Shown in pieces: positions 1 to 12,424 of a DNA stretch of 64,000 bases. The number at the start of each line of letters is the position of its first letter. Position 1 is the first letter of the stretch. The notes below the pieces were generated by a model. The model worked only from the letters and a program-made list of their open reading frames with translations, searched no databases and was not told the DNA's origin. The stretch comes from Nymphaea colorata (taxonomy: Eukaryota; Streptophyta; Magnoliopsida; Nymphaeales; Nymphaeaceae), in assembly GCF_008831285.2 (NCBI RefSeq), contig NC_045140.1:23268131-23332130 (forward strand), given 5' to 3'. The position numbers and the translations under genes were made by a program.

Positions 1-53
1 ATGTAAGGTTGTGCATACATTTTTCAGTGGCTGATTATTGGATGAATATGCAG

Positions 54-2847
54 AAATATTGTTTCAACCGTCAATTTGGACTGCAAGCTGGATCTTAAGG
101 CAATAGCTTTGCAAGCTCGAAATGCTGAATATAATCCAAAGGTAAACATTTGACATTCTTGATTCTAGAGTTATTCTGTATGTGCACATAACTTTCTAAA
201 ACTTATGCTATCGAGTTTTAATTTCATTTTGTAAATTGTGTGGACAGCGTTTTGCTGCTGTTATAATGAGAATAAGAGAACCTAAGACAACTGCCTTGAT
301 ATTTGCTTCCGGGAAGATGGTGAGATTTGCTTATAAAAATTCTCCTTTTTATTGGCTAGTGTTGAACGTTTTCAGTCATTTAGTAAATTTGTCATGTGCT
401 TGGATCTGATATAGAACTTATTTGCAGATGACCTCCATTATCTTTGATCTTGTGAACAATGTTTTACCTTTTGGTAGGTCGTTATGTTGATGATTGTGCT
501 TCATTGTTGCGTATATTGCATGTTGCCAGCGATTTTGTTCTATCCTAGTAGTGGCTCTACGAAATTATTGGCTGAAAACTGAGCTTGTGGCCCTGTAGCA
601 TGTAAAGAAAATTGTGATGCTTTCCAACTGTCTTTAGGAACAAGCCAGACCAGTAACTTTATATGATTTTCTAGGCTAGACAGTCTTGTTTATAATCCAA
701 GTTGCTACCTGTTTTGCTAAAAAAAATACTCAGAAAAAAGAGCTTCCTATGCTAGTTCCATATGGGATCTGATTTTTTTTGTTTTTCTTAGAGAAAGAAA
801 ATAGGGACTTTTTTGCACTTTTGTTTCATTTGGAGAAAGAATTTCTGGTGTTAGCACCTTCGTTCAAGTGGAGAGAAATTATTCTAGTGGAGAGAAATTA
901 TTCTATCTGCAAGTTTCTTAAGGCTTTTTGACCAAACACTCTCGAGGATTTTGAATCTTGATCAATATCTTGTCAATATTGGTAGTCTGGCACGGACTAT
1001 TCATGGCCCTACGAGGACTAGTCAGGACTTGTTGGTCTAAGTCTGTCCAAGCCGGTTAGCAACTTGGCTATATAGTGTATGTATACGTCCATGATTAGTC
1101 AGCTGACTAGTCTGACCAACTAGTCACTAGGCTGGTAATGCAGGTCACTTGACCACTAACAAGTATGGAGTTTGACTGCAAATATCAATGCACTGTATAA
1201 TGTATAGTGTGTATGTGGATATGCTTCTGAAATGGAAAATTTTGTTAGAAAAAGGAGAAATAACTATCTTAAAAACTGAGATCCTCGTTGCTATCCAAAC
1301 GGATCCTCATGCTACAAAGTCAGCTGTGTTCTGTTTATTTCTTCCATAATGTTGAAGTTACTTTAAGAAGGAAAACGGGAAAACAGAAAAGATGTACTTG
1401 GATTTCGAAGATGTCTGCAATGTCAAGGACACTTCTTAAAGATTAAAAAGAAGAAAAGGAAAAATTTGGCCAGAAAGGCCATGCTAGTTTATTCTTGGTG
1501 GATAGGTACATCTCATCAGACTACCTGGTCTATAACAAAGAGGTTCATTTGCTTGTTTTGTGAACAAAATTTTTGTGGTTGGCATATTTAGTTCTTGAAC
1601 TTGAATATCCATGGGAGCTGAGACCTCAGTTCCTCCATCACTAAGATTAGAGTTCTTCACATATGTTCAAGGTTTTTTTTTTCTTATGGTGTACAACTCG
1701 TTCCCTGTTGGAAATTGTCAATGTATAAATTAAATGGCATGAAAGAATATTTTAGATCGGTAGATGCATAATTGAGCTTCTGGCGGTTTAGGGTTCTCAG
1801 AAGCTCACTTATCAGATTCCATCATACTCCCTCTTCAACAGCTGTATGCTGAACCAAATGTTGCTGGGAAGACAGAAGTTTCTATTACTGTTTTGTGTTG
1901 CACAAGTTCCCATTGATCCTTTAATTTATTTATCTATTTAAGTATTTTATTTCTGAATTCTTTTTGCTTGTTCATTTTTTGGTCTCTGATATGTTTGTAG
2001 GTATGCACTGGAGCAAAAAGTGAGCAACAATCTAAACTGGCAGCAAGAAAGGTAGATACTGCATTGTCTGTTAAGTGTGCTTAGTTCTAGTAATTCTATA
2101 AGATAAAGGCCCTTTTCCTGATGTTATTTATCTGTCTTAATTTGCTGACATCTCATCTTGCATTTAGTATGCTCGCATCATCCAGAAACTTGGGTTTCCT
2201 GCCAGATTCAAGGTATGGATCTACCCTTTTATCTATCATGATAACTAGTCTCAATCACATTGTGTCACCAAGAACTGAAAAAAAAAATCTTCTGTTTCAT
2301 AGGATTTCAAGATCCAGAACATTGTAGGTTCTTGTGATGTCAAATTCCCTATCAGATTGGAAGGTCTTGCGTATTCTCATGGTGCCTTCTCCAGTGTATG
2401 CCCTATGCTCTCTCTCTCTCTCGCTCTCTCTCTCTCTTTCTTTCATCTGCCGCTGCTTATATCAATCTTTGTTGATCTAACAGTATGAGCCAGAGTTATT
2501 CCCTGGGTTGATTTATCGGATGAAACAGCCTAAGATTGTCCTGCTCATATTTGTTTCCGGCAAAATTGTTCTAACTGGTGCTAAGGTGATCCTGAGTGGT
2601 GGATGCTTCATGCATTTTGTTTGTTTTATGGGATTTTGCGTATTGATATAGTCCTGTCAATTTGTTTGAACAGGTGAGAGATGAAACATATATGGCCTTT
2701 GAGAATATCTACCCAGTGCTGACAGAGTTCAGAAAAGTCCAACAGTGGTATGTTATCTCTTGCATCAAGCTTTACTATGAGAATTGAGCATGTGGAACAA
2801 GTTTGGTGAGGCCTTTGATAAAAATGTTCTCTTTCATCCATTCCAGA
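54..2847 (+). CDS. TBP: TATA-box-binding protein, 3' exons (5' end outside window)
   Basis: Saddle-shaped general transcription factor that binds the TATA element and nucleates TFIID and the other polymerase initiation complexes in the nucleus. Coding exons read with GT-AG borders and continuous phase: 54-141, 248-319, 2001-2051, 2168-2212, 2303-2395, 2484-2585, 2674-2747, plus one base at 2847. The translation opens with [20 protein letters not shown] and runs through both direct repeats of the core. Hallmarks seen are [35 protein letters not shown], and in repeat 2 [17 protein letters not shown] and [15 protein letters not shown]. The end is EFRKVQQ, the normal plant C-terminus. The stop TGA is split: TG closes the exon at 2747 and A opens the next exon at 2847. 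The variable N-terminal exon lies left of the window. Intron 2 in the window (320-2000) is long, with short repeats. No frameshift is seen, so the gene looks functional. Confidence 0.96.
867..904 (+). repeat. 19-bp tandem duplication in TBP intron
   Basis: Two adjacent identical 19-bp units (867-885 and 886-904) beginning AGTGGAGAGAAATT. They lie in the 1.7-kb TBP intron, and a simple local slippage duplication explains them. Confidence 0.85.
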
Positions 2848-4618
2848 GGATTTTTTACTCCAGGAAACAGTTTTGAAGTTGCAAACTTTTCTGGGAAAAG
2901 ATATGGCTTCAAATCAGTTGCCCTGTATGCAGTTAGATAATTAGATCTTTTTAATCTACATCTTTACAAGGAAAACAATTACCTCCCTTGGATTTTTTTC
3001 GCCTAACCTTATAAGCTCAGTTCTCTAGTTCTAGCATCAAAAAAACTTTAATACTGGCAAAAGGGAGGCTATAAAATTTCAGCCTCTTCCAAGGTTTCCT
3101 CCAGTTACCAAGCATGCCTGCATCTCCATGAAGAGTGTTGGCCATGTGAAAAGTAGGACATGGTGGATTGGTCCCCTTTCTTTTCCTTGGATCAAGGGCA
3201 CCCCGGTAACCGCTTGTTTTCAGTATTGGTCTTGTACAGCTGTATCGGCTGGTATGTTTACATTGGCACACAAACTTGAAGGATATTGGCCGATATGATC
3301 TGAATGTTTAAGCATTTTTTGGTTTTGTGAATATTTTAAATTTTAAAGTATCGTTTAATCAGATTTATATGGAAATGGAGAATAGGGTGAGGCAGATCGA
3401 ATGTTGTATTTGTCAACAAACGGATAGGCACTGCTGATTACTTTCTGTCTCATTGGATTTTAACTTGTCGAAAAGAACATTTTCCTATGGGCTAAAATTT
3501 TGTACTCAGCATATGTCTTATGATAATGCTTGAACTAGTGACTTCGGACACACTCAATATCAAGTGAAACCTTGTGCATTTTTTGTTTATTTGCCGTCAT
3601 CATTATTGTAAGTCGCACACCGAAAGGAAAAGTTTGTTGATGTTGTGCACAAGTATTACTTCTTTGTTTTCACTGATGTCCCTTTGTGTATTTTCAATTC
3701 ACGCGATGGTCAGATATGGAGCCTGGGACTGGTTTTTGCTGCCCGTTTCGAGGGTCCCATGGTTTCGGTAATGGACCCATTGTTGCGGAACCATTACGCA
3801 ACCTTCTGGTCGCTGCTTATGCTGAGGAGGAGTGCAATTGTAAATATCTGAACCCTTACTAGCAGCTTTTAGGTGGTGAGCTGTTTTTCATTACGATGAC
3901 TTGTGTTTCCTGCTATTCCCTCGAGGGACTTAATTTAGCTCAGGATCTCGTGTGGATGAGAACTAACGTGAAAGAGGGTTGGGAAAAATGCAATTGGACT
4001 GTGCTTATGAGCTTTTTATTCTTCCATTGTAACATTGATCCGATCTAATATATGTTGTTGGGTGGCAACTGTTCTTTTGTTCTCCTTTTTGGTGCCATGG
4101 AAATCAGTCTCCAAGGAGTATGGATCTGCATCTACTATACATCTATACTGGTTGTAGTCCCATCTATGTGGTTTATTCTTCATTATCTACACAAGCACAT
4201 TTGAGTTTTTGAAAAGAACAATAAAAACGCTCGCATGATTGAATATTTTAGGCTTAGCTACTTAACAAATTAGACGTCCATTTTTGTCTACTTCAGTTCT
4301 TCGTCTCGTTTTGTGTAGCAAGGCTTTCTTGAATATTCGCTTCTCGAAGATTTGAAGGTTCCCCCGCAAGCTTTTCAAAAAAAATGACTTTCTCTCTGGG
4401 ACAAAGTTGATCCAAATTGTAGCACGGTTCGAGCTTCTTTCGCTTTAACACTTGATATCGCATCCTAGATACGGACTTCCAGTTGCGTGAGCCAAAATAA
4501 AACGATCGTACCTAGGAAGATGCATGACAAGGACCATAAAGGAGAAAGAAAAACATCGCCACGCACGAAAGGAAGAGGAGCAGGGGAAGCTAGGGCTCGA
4601 CGGCCTCCAGGGGAGTGG

Positions 4619-5287
4619 CTAGGGCCGGCGAGGCACCGCCAGAGAGCGGCGGAGAGGCGACGATGGCGTCGCAGTATCCACTGAGAGTGCCGCTCTCCTG
4701 GGAACTGGGAAGTGAAGCCCAGCGTTACGAGCAGCTGGGAAGCCCAACAATGGTGGGTCATGACCCAGACCGCTCGGCAGCACTCGAACCCAGGTTGTGT
4801 GGGACTTGCCGTTAAGAAAGGAGAGGAATGAGGATGACCTCCGACGTGCAATCTGCAGCTCGCCCAGCGCTTCCATGCACTCCAAAAACCCGGCCTCCTC
4901 CTCCTGGACAGGCTCCTTCTGGCCGGTGATGGGACTTACCAGCCCTGCGACGGCCAGGATTACGACAATCATGGTTACTTTGGTCGGGCCAGTCGAACCC
5001 ATTCTCTCTCTCCCTGCGTCTTTGGGTTTGTTGGATTTTAAAGGCGGAGAAGAGGAAAGTAACGTCACCATGGTGGCCGGGGAGGTCATGCGCCTTCTGC
5101 ATTTAAGGTGCATGGCGGATGCCATGCACTCGATCCAAGCAACGAAACTCAGCCAGCTCCAATGTCGAACTGGCTCTTTAAGTTCATAGTTGCTCCTTCC
5201 TTTGCTCCCCCAACGTGCTGTAGCGGGAAGACGGAGCACCATTGCCTGTCCTGATATCTGAGCTGCTTGGAGGCCGACATGCATCAT
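4619..5287 (-). other. GC-rich ORF island, unassigned
   Basis: A compact GC-rich stretch in otherwise AT-rich DNA carries a 222-codon minus-strand ORF and overlapping plus-strand ORFs of 130 and 66 codons. The minus-strand product has a short hydrophobic segment, TMIVVILAVAGLVSPITG, followed by an acidic stretch (KEPVQEEEAG) and an Arg/Ser-rich tail. I recognise no family. It could be a lineage-specific small gene, a promoter-type CpG-like island or chance ORFs favoured by GC content. Comparable open frames on both strands argue for caution. Confidence 0.2.
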
Positions 5288-6971
5288 CCTTCTGGATATG
5301 CCAAATTTTTTATTTCCCTCTTACTGCTTCTCTTGATTTCAGGGTCTCACTCACTCTTTAACTCCTGTCTTCAGCTCTCGAAACAAGTATGTGACCCATA
5401 ATCAAAGTGGAGAATGTCTCTTTTCATCTTTCATAATTAAGACTGCTTTACAGACTTTAGAGGACGAATTTCAAAAATATAGAAATAATCTTTTCAATGA
5501 AAAATCAGCTTTTATCTTCTTCTTTTTCCCTTTGGTTCTTGCTTGTAGCAGGTGGTTGCCCAAATTGAGTACACCAAAAAGGTTTCTTAGTTGTGAAGCA
5601 TGGGTGTTAGCTGTTCACGTTGGTAGCTGTGAGACGTTGACACTCCAGCGAGGTTGGCGAAGTTTTGGTACAAGAAATGCTAGCAATCACTTGCTACTTT
5701 TTTCAGTTTATTGTAAGTGTTTCCTTCTCCTTCTAGGCTGTTTTATATTATTTGTTATTGTAATAATATGTGAAAGTCTGTCAACTCACTCCTTACTAAT
5801 TTCTTGGGTATTTGTGTTTACTTTGTCGAACTAAAAAAATTTTAAGGAACAATTTTCGCCTTCAAGAAAATTGATAAGAGATCATGGTCGAGGGAAATTG
5901 GAATAATTTGAAAAGGCTTTAAGGGGCCTTTGATAGCCCCACATCTCAATCCTGCCATGGATCTCTCTTGGAATCTAAGGTTCCGTCAAACAACAAATAT
6001 GAGATTTACAGATTCAAGATCTGTAAAATGCCTGAGATTTCAACTTGGAGTGGGGAGGAGGGGTTGGATTTCTTTTGCGGATCTCAAATCTGCACGGAGA
6101 ACTCTTGCCATGACAGATGGTTTCCTGGTTGGAACCCTTCATCGGCAAAGAGAGAGAGGTGATGAGGAAGGCATTGTCGATGCTGTTCTCGGCGAAAGAT
6201 GGAAGGGATGTTGATCTCAGGTAAAAAAAAAAACGTAAAATTCTCCCTCTTTTTCTCTCTCTTTATTGATGTTGAGTAGTTATAGTACCTTCATCATGAA
6301 GATCCACAGTCGCCATCATCAACATAATGACGGTCTGTACCACTTTTCTCCTCTGCGGGCCATGCCCCTTGCTGGTAAAGCGTGAACGTCTCCACCGTCT
6401 CGAACGCGTACACGATTGCACTGGAAATCTTTTTGACGGCGGATTCTTAATCTTGGAAAAGGTTTTTTCAGAATGGAAAGGTCGGGGCCCTTTTATCCTC
6501 ACGGATAATTTCAAAAACCTCTTGCACGTGAATCAGGAGAAGTTATCTTCCGTGAACTGCTCCGGTGTTTGATTGGGTGCCAAACGACGCAAACCAGCTG
6601 AAAGTTTTCCCGTCAGTAACTTCTCTCGGTAATCAAGCGTGGTTCATGGACGTCGGTGGAAAACATTAACCGCTGCTTGTCATGAGCTGCTTCGTGGGGG
6701 TTTCTTTGCATAACTCACTCCGTGATGGGGCCACACGACCTTTTTCCAAAAATTTTGTGCATGAAGACGAAATTGTTAAAAATTTGGAGGGAGATGATCG
6801 CGATCCAATTAAATGCCAAGCCCGGGTATTGGACCGGACCGACTCCAGAATTAGTTGTTAAAATTTAAATGCCTTGTGTCAATGGGCCGACCTGAGACCC
6901 GGACGAGGTCAAGTCGGTCATGTTCAGACAGGTCCAGCTAACGAAACATTCATTGTCACTTGCTCATGCGC

Positions 6972-7055
6972 TTTAACATAGTTGGTTGTGTTAAAAGCAT
7001 ATAAAAAAACAGGTTTAACATAGTTGGTTGTGTTAAAAGCATATAAAAAAACAGG
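6972..7055 (+). repeat. 42-bp perfect tandem duplication
   Basis: Two adjacent 42-bp copies (6972-7013 and 7014-7055), each beginning TTTAACATAGTTGG and ending AAAAAACAGG. The copies look identical, implying a recent duplication. No coding role is seen. Confidence 0.9.
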
Positions 7056-8248
7056 TATCTAGTTCGATTGTTGTAGCCATTATGGTAGGGTTCTAAATGA
7101 TACACCACTGTTGTCGCTGATGCCGATACAGCTCAAGACCCTAAGCAAACGAATAGAAGAAAAAAGCTCTTTCGAGCCTTGCTCCAAATTGTATGGATGA
7201 ACCATTAACTCACCTGAAAAAGTGATTTGTTTCAATTTAATGAAATTGAGTTGTGTGCACAAATATGCACAAAAAAAAAATGAAGGGAGATTAAGGTATT
7301 TTCGAACTTTTTTATGAAATATTATACGTTATAAACTTTTTATTTTTTTTTGAACCACTTTTTGTGAGTATTTTGGTCATTGTACATCTCTGTGCACGAC
7401 TTGTTGTGCATAAGGTTAAGAATATCATATATGTGTTTGATCGAAAAAAAAAAATGCTTTTTGAATATATGTCCCAAAAGCTTTTTTTTTTTCAACAAAT
7501 ATAACGTGACTTCAATTTGACAAGCAAATGATGTAACCATACCATATTTCGTGCGCATCAGCTACACACAAAGTTCCCAATGAAACTTTCATATCAGTAA
7601 TTTGATAGAGGCCTTTATATAGTGTAAGTCGCAGATTAAGTAGATCGTTACTACAATATGTTGAGGCAAAGAATGCAGCTTTTGAACCGTTAATTTTCTT
7701 CAACATGAAGGTGTTTAGGACAAGCATTATTATTCACATATCGATAATTTAAAATAATTTTTTAGTGGCCCCTTTAAATATATTTTTTAAGAATATAAGT
7801 ACAGTGACAAAGAAATTGACTCTTTTGCTGCCTTTTTCTTTTTTTAAAAAAGGAATAAAAAATAAACCCAACTTTTCATCTCAAATTGGACGCTAAAGTT
7901 TAACTATCTACAACTTTTTTCCCATCCCGTGGAACAAGATATCTATGTATTTGTATGAAAACAAATAAATGAAGTTAACTGGCAAAATAAATATGGAAAG
8001 TTGGGATCGTTGAAAATGGGTTTTTCAAACTCAATTAGGCGACTGTCAATTGGCTACATAAATGGATGAATTTTGAAAAAACCCAAATACATAAAAATAC
8101 AAATAAAAGCACGAATAACATAAAATCCTAAAAAACTTTATTTTATTGGGCTAATATCACGGAGAAATGTAATAATTTCAGAATAAGTGTTGAGTTGAAA
8201 ATGTGATTTGCTTCTCATATTACATCAGCTACTGCTAGTTTGGAAGTC

Positions 8249-8251
<3 letters not shown>

Positions 8252-8293
<42 letters not shown>

Positions 8294-8299
8294 TATATA
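8252..8299. repeat. (AT)n microsatellite
   Basis: Nearly pure AT dinucleotide run of about 48 bp with one interruption, in intergenic DNA. Confidence 0.95.
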
Positions 8300-10073
8300 A
8301 ATAAAAGACAAGCCGTCTAGCGTGCGTCAAGAAAGATGTTTTACGGGCAAGATAGTAAAGAAACTAAGAGCAAGTTACAGGTTTGGCCTTAGCATGAGAT
8401 AGGACGCGAAAATGATGAAATTACTCTTGTTGGAGGAATGACGAAGACCCCTTACAAGGGCAAAAGTGGAATTTTGGAAAAAATACACTATGTAAAATGA
8501 CAGAAATGCCCTATTGTAAAAATGTAGAACAAGGTTCCCGCGTTAGCCACCTAACAACGAAAACCGCCAAAAAAAATAGTCTGTCAATTCCGTGACAAAT
8601 TTCATTTTCAGGCCCATTTTTACTAATAATTAAAAGAACATCTTTTACAATTTTTCCCAAAAGAGTCACGGCGGGAAATAGACTTCTGTTAACCTGAGAA
8701 ACAAAAAAACATTAATCAAAACGTTAAGATATTAACAAAGAGAAATATTAGGAGAAATAATACAGTCCACGTTGTTTTTTTTCTCTTCACGTTAATAGAC
8801 CATTCCTTGTTATATATATATATATATATATTTTTTTTTCTTCTGAAGAATGTGATATTTTGGACGAAAATGAAAGAAGTTATTATTTATTTTTTAGTTG
8901 TGAGCAATAGATAAAAAGCCCAAAAAATGAAACTTTTTTGAAAGTGTTATCATCTGCTAATTTAAAGGTCTTCATTCTCAGACTCCTAGTCAAGAGGCAA
9001 ATTTCTTGTTATCCCCAAACTTAATAGATTAATATTTTGCCGACAACACAGGTTTATTTTTAATACTTATTGGCATTCTTTTATCATTTTTTAATTAATC
9101 ATACAGAGAAAAGAATGATGTTAGTTGAATAGAGGCATAGAAAAAGCCGATGCGCATCCAAAGCCAGTTGCGTATGTGTCATTATTGGTCGCCAGTGATA
9201 TGGATCTGGATTCGATGTCTGACCCACAAGAACCCACTCGGTAAGGTCCAATCCGTTCATATGATTCTAACGTTCTCTAAGTTCATAACAGAGTGAATTT
9301 GGATCTGGACCTCTAGTTCTGGTATATTTAAACTTGTGTTTCAATACAATTCCAGGATCTCCAGAAGAACTGCAAGCTCGGAAATAGGAACTCAAGTCTG
9401 ATTTGCTGTTTCTCTTCATCACATGGCTTAGGGCCCATAACAGCATTAGGAGCCAAACAGGTCGGACCCGGTTCTGGACCCCTTCTGGATCCACGTTTAT
9501 AATGGTAATTTCCTAGTTTAAATGCAACTTTTAGGACAAGTTGGGAAAAGTTAAAATTTCATTTTTTGTGATTTGCCTTTTGCTGATAATTTGAAGAGAA
9601 AGAATTATTTGTAATTGTTGAAAAAAAAAGGCAGCTTATTTTTTTTTTCTTTTACTTATTACTTTAGATCATTATTTAAAAGTTTGTAGAGAAGAACTGA
9701 GGTTTTTATTAGAAAAAGTGCCAAACGTGAAAAGCCGGCGAAGGCGAAAATATGTCCGGAAACATTTTTAAGGGAATCGTGAGAAAGAGGCAGTTAAAAA
9801 AGAGACCAGCTGACAAATTGACTACGTCTACCTGGCGATTGCCGAGAAATTCACCGCAGTTGCTGTTTGCTTTGACTCTTGCTGTGCCCAAGACAGCGAT
9901 CAGTGAAACGATAGAAGAAAGAGGGAGCAGCCCAACCACCGCCGTCGTCGATCCCCTCTGCACAGAAGAGAGAGAGAGAGAGGGAGAGGGAGTCGCTCAG
10001 TTCTGCTATGTCGTTGGGAAACCGTCCTCCAGATGCTTGATCGTCCGGGAACCGGTGTTTTCAGGTGAAGGAA

Positions 10074-12339
10074 ATGGCGTTTTGCCTCAAATTTTGTGGA
10101 GGGAAGTCTTCTTCGAGGTAATCTTCTTTTTGGTGTCGGGGAGTTTGGTTTTTGTATATTTTGGTGTGTGTTCTTTCTTTGGGGATCTTTGGCTGGTGGG
10201 TGCGTGTCGGGAGGGGGTTTTCTTGTTTTGGGTATTGAATTTGGAAGGCTGCAGAGAAGGTGGGGATAAGAAGAAAAAGAAGAATACGGCGTGGAGGGTC
10301 TTCTCTTTGGAGGAGTTGCACGCTGCGACAAACAACTTCAATTACGACAACAAGCTTGGTGAGGGCGGGTTCGGGAGCGTCTATTGGGGACAGCTGTGGG
10401 ATGGATCGCAGGTGATCTCTCTCCCTCTCTCTCTGTGTCGCGCTCGCTCTGGTGTTTGATACGGAGTTTAGTGATTTGTTGACTGGACGTCATAGTTATC
10501 AGTTCCTCTTTTTTTTTTTTCAATAAGTTAATTGTCCGTGCACAAGTATCACCTGTCATATAGGAACCTCCTTGGGGAATCTGATTTTTTCACCTTTCTG
10601 ATTTGTACCAGATTAATTATTGTGCCGATTCTTGCTATCAAGTCTCTGATCTTTATTGGGAACGGTATACTCGATAGTTCTTCCTTGATATGTATTCATC
10701 TTCTATTTTTCTTCTTCACGTTTCGCCGATTTGGGGAGGACTCAGGGTTGTGATATTTGTGGAAGAAAGCTGACATGTCTGACTTGCAGTTTGTTATGGT
10801 GATGGCCATGGGAACTTGGTTTAGACTGTTTGTTTTGGACTTGGAGCTGCAATGCACGTTGGGCAACATAGCAAAAGTGGAAAATGAGGTGGGGAACTGG
10901 GACAGGAAAGAATCGAAATTCAAGTGAAACTGGTATTATCTGTGGAGCCAAAATAGTTGTTACTCCAATGATATTGTTCATGGAAGGAAATGAACGAAAT
11001 TAAACAATGTATTGTAATAAAACGGAACTGAGTAATTTTAATATTTGTCTTTTGTAAGCAGAAAATTGTTTGCTTAATTTCATATACTAAGTCAGGTAAT
11101 GTGGTGTCTCAGCCGTTTCATCTTGGTAGTAGTAGCGTTAGAATGAAATTATGCTCGAATGAATCAGTTGAAGATAAAATTTTACAGTGATTATTGTGAT
11201 TATTAGAAGAATTTGGTCCCAGTATTTGGTGTCTTTCTTCAACGTTTGATCTCGAATTAGTTCCATAGAACTGTGCAATTTGGGGAACCGTTGCTTCCGG
11301 CTGGTTGAAAGGCATATATGGAAGTCTATCATATTGACAAAGGCAACGGAATGCTGCACCTATTGAAAGCCAAGCACTTGAATGTAGTGCTTTTGTACCT
11401 TGAGTCGAGTGCTCATTCCATTTTTTAATTATTATAAAGAAATCACATTTCTGTAGGTTATTATACGGTACATTGTTGCTCTTAAATTGCTACCGCAGTT
11501 AAACTGATGATATTGGCCTGCGTCGGGAACCTTATGTTATCTTATTGCTAATTTTATGTGTGTTAAATACAGCTTGTTCACGATGACATGATCTCCATGC
11601 GTTTCTGACTTTCTTGTCTGAAATTACTCTTTCTCGTTTCTCTTAGTGATGTTGACGCTCTCCACAGAAGCTGGACTCCAGATGAGGAGAAGCAAGTCAT
11701 ATATTGATGTTAGTCGTAGAGACATATTACAATGTCATTCTTTGGATGCATTGTTGATTACATGTATCATTAGTTTTTACTTTTTACAGGTTCCTATGTA
11801 ACACCCGTTACATCATATCACAGTGAGTAGTGTTTTGACACTCATTTAAGGCTTAAGCCCTTGAATCTTTAGCTTTTATGTTTCAAGTTATTAACTGTGT
11901 GGGGCCTTTTTTTTCGGGTGAATCATGAAACTGCTTCCCCAGTTCTGCCATGGTAAGAGCAGACTTCTCGTCTTGGGATCACGAAGTTCTGGATTGCATC
12001 CTTTTCCCTGTTCTTGCTTCAAACTTTTCCTACTAGTATCCATCCTTCCTGCGTTTAACTTGCTCATGTGGAATTGATTATCAATTTTTTTCCATCGTTG
12101 GTTTGTGGTGTCAACACTCAACATCCTATGTCTAGCCATACAACAGTCTGGATACATTAGGATAAGGGTATGATCCGTGTATACTTACTGAAAAAAGAAT
12201 CAATTAATTCTTGCATTAAGAGGATTACTTGGTGTATCCGCAGCATGATATTCTTGAAGGATGTCATTTTGCATGTTTGAAGAATATGTCAAATGTTTGT
12301 TACCTATCCTAGATCAAAACTTGATGTGGTTTGCAACAA

Positions 12340-12424
<85 letters not shown>

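Larger units (their letters stand above)
2848..10073. other. TBP 3' UTR and intergenic region, no clear gene
   Basis: The first few hundred bases after 2847 should be TBP 3' UTR. The rest is AT-rich and holds a GC-rich island around 4560-5290 (listed separately), a 42-bp tandem duplication, TA microsatellites at 8252-8299 and near 8812-8830, and repeat-like stretches with GGATCTGG/GGACC words near 6820-6960 and 9190-9500. The last part, about 9700-10073, is purine-rich (AGAGAG run near 9966-9988) and probably contains the promoter and 5' UTR of the PTI1-like kinase gene. No ORF here has recognisable homology. Confidence 0.6.

Noticed and set aside
5930-6214. 94-codon ORF on the plus strand
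   Set aside because: Low-information translation with no recognisable motif, in repeat-like DNA and without convincing splice context.
9752-10459. 235-codon ORF covering the start of the PTI1-like gene
   Set aside because: It reads through intron 1 in the frame of exon 2. The true N-terminus is the short exon 10074-10117 in another frame.
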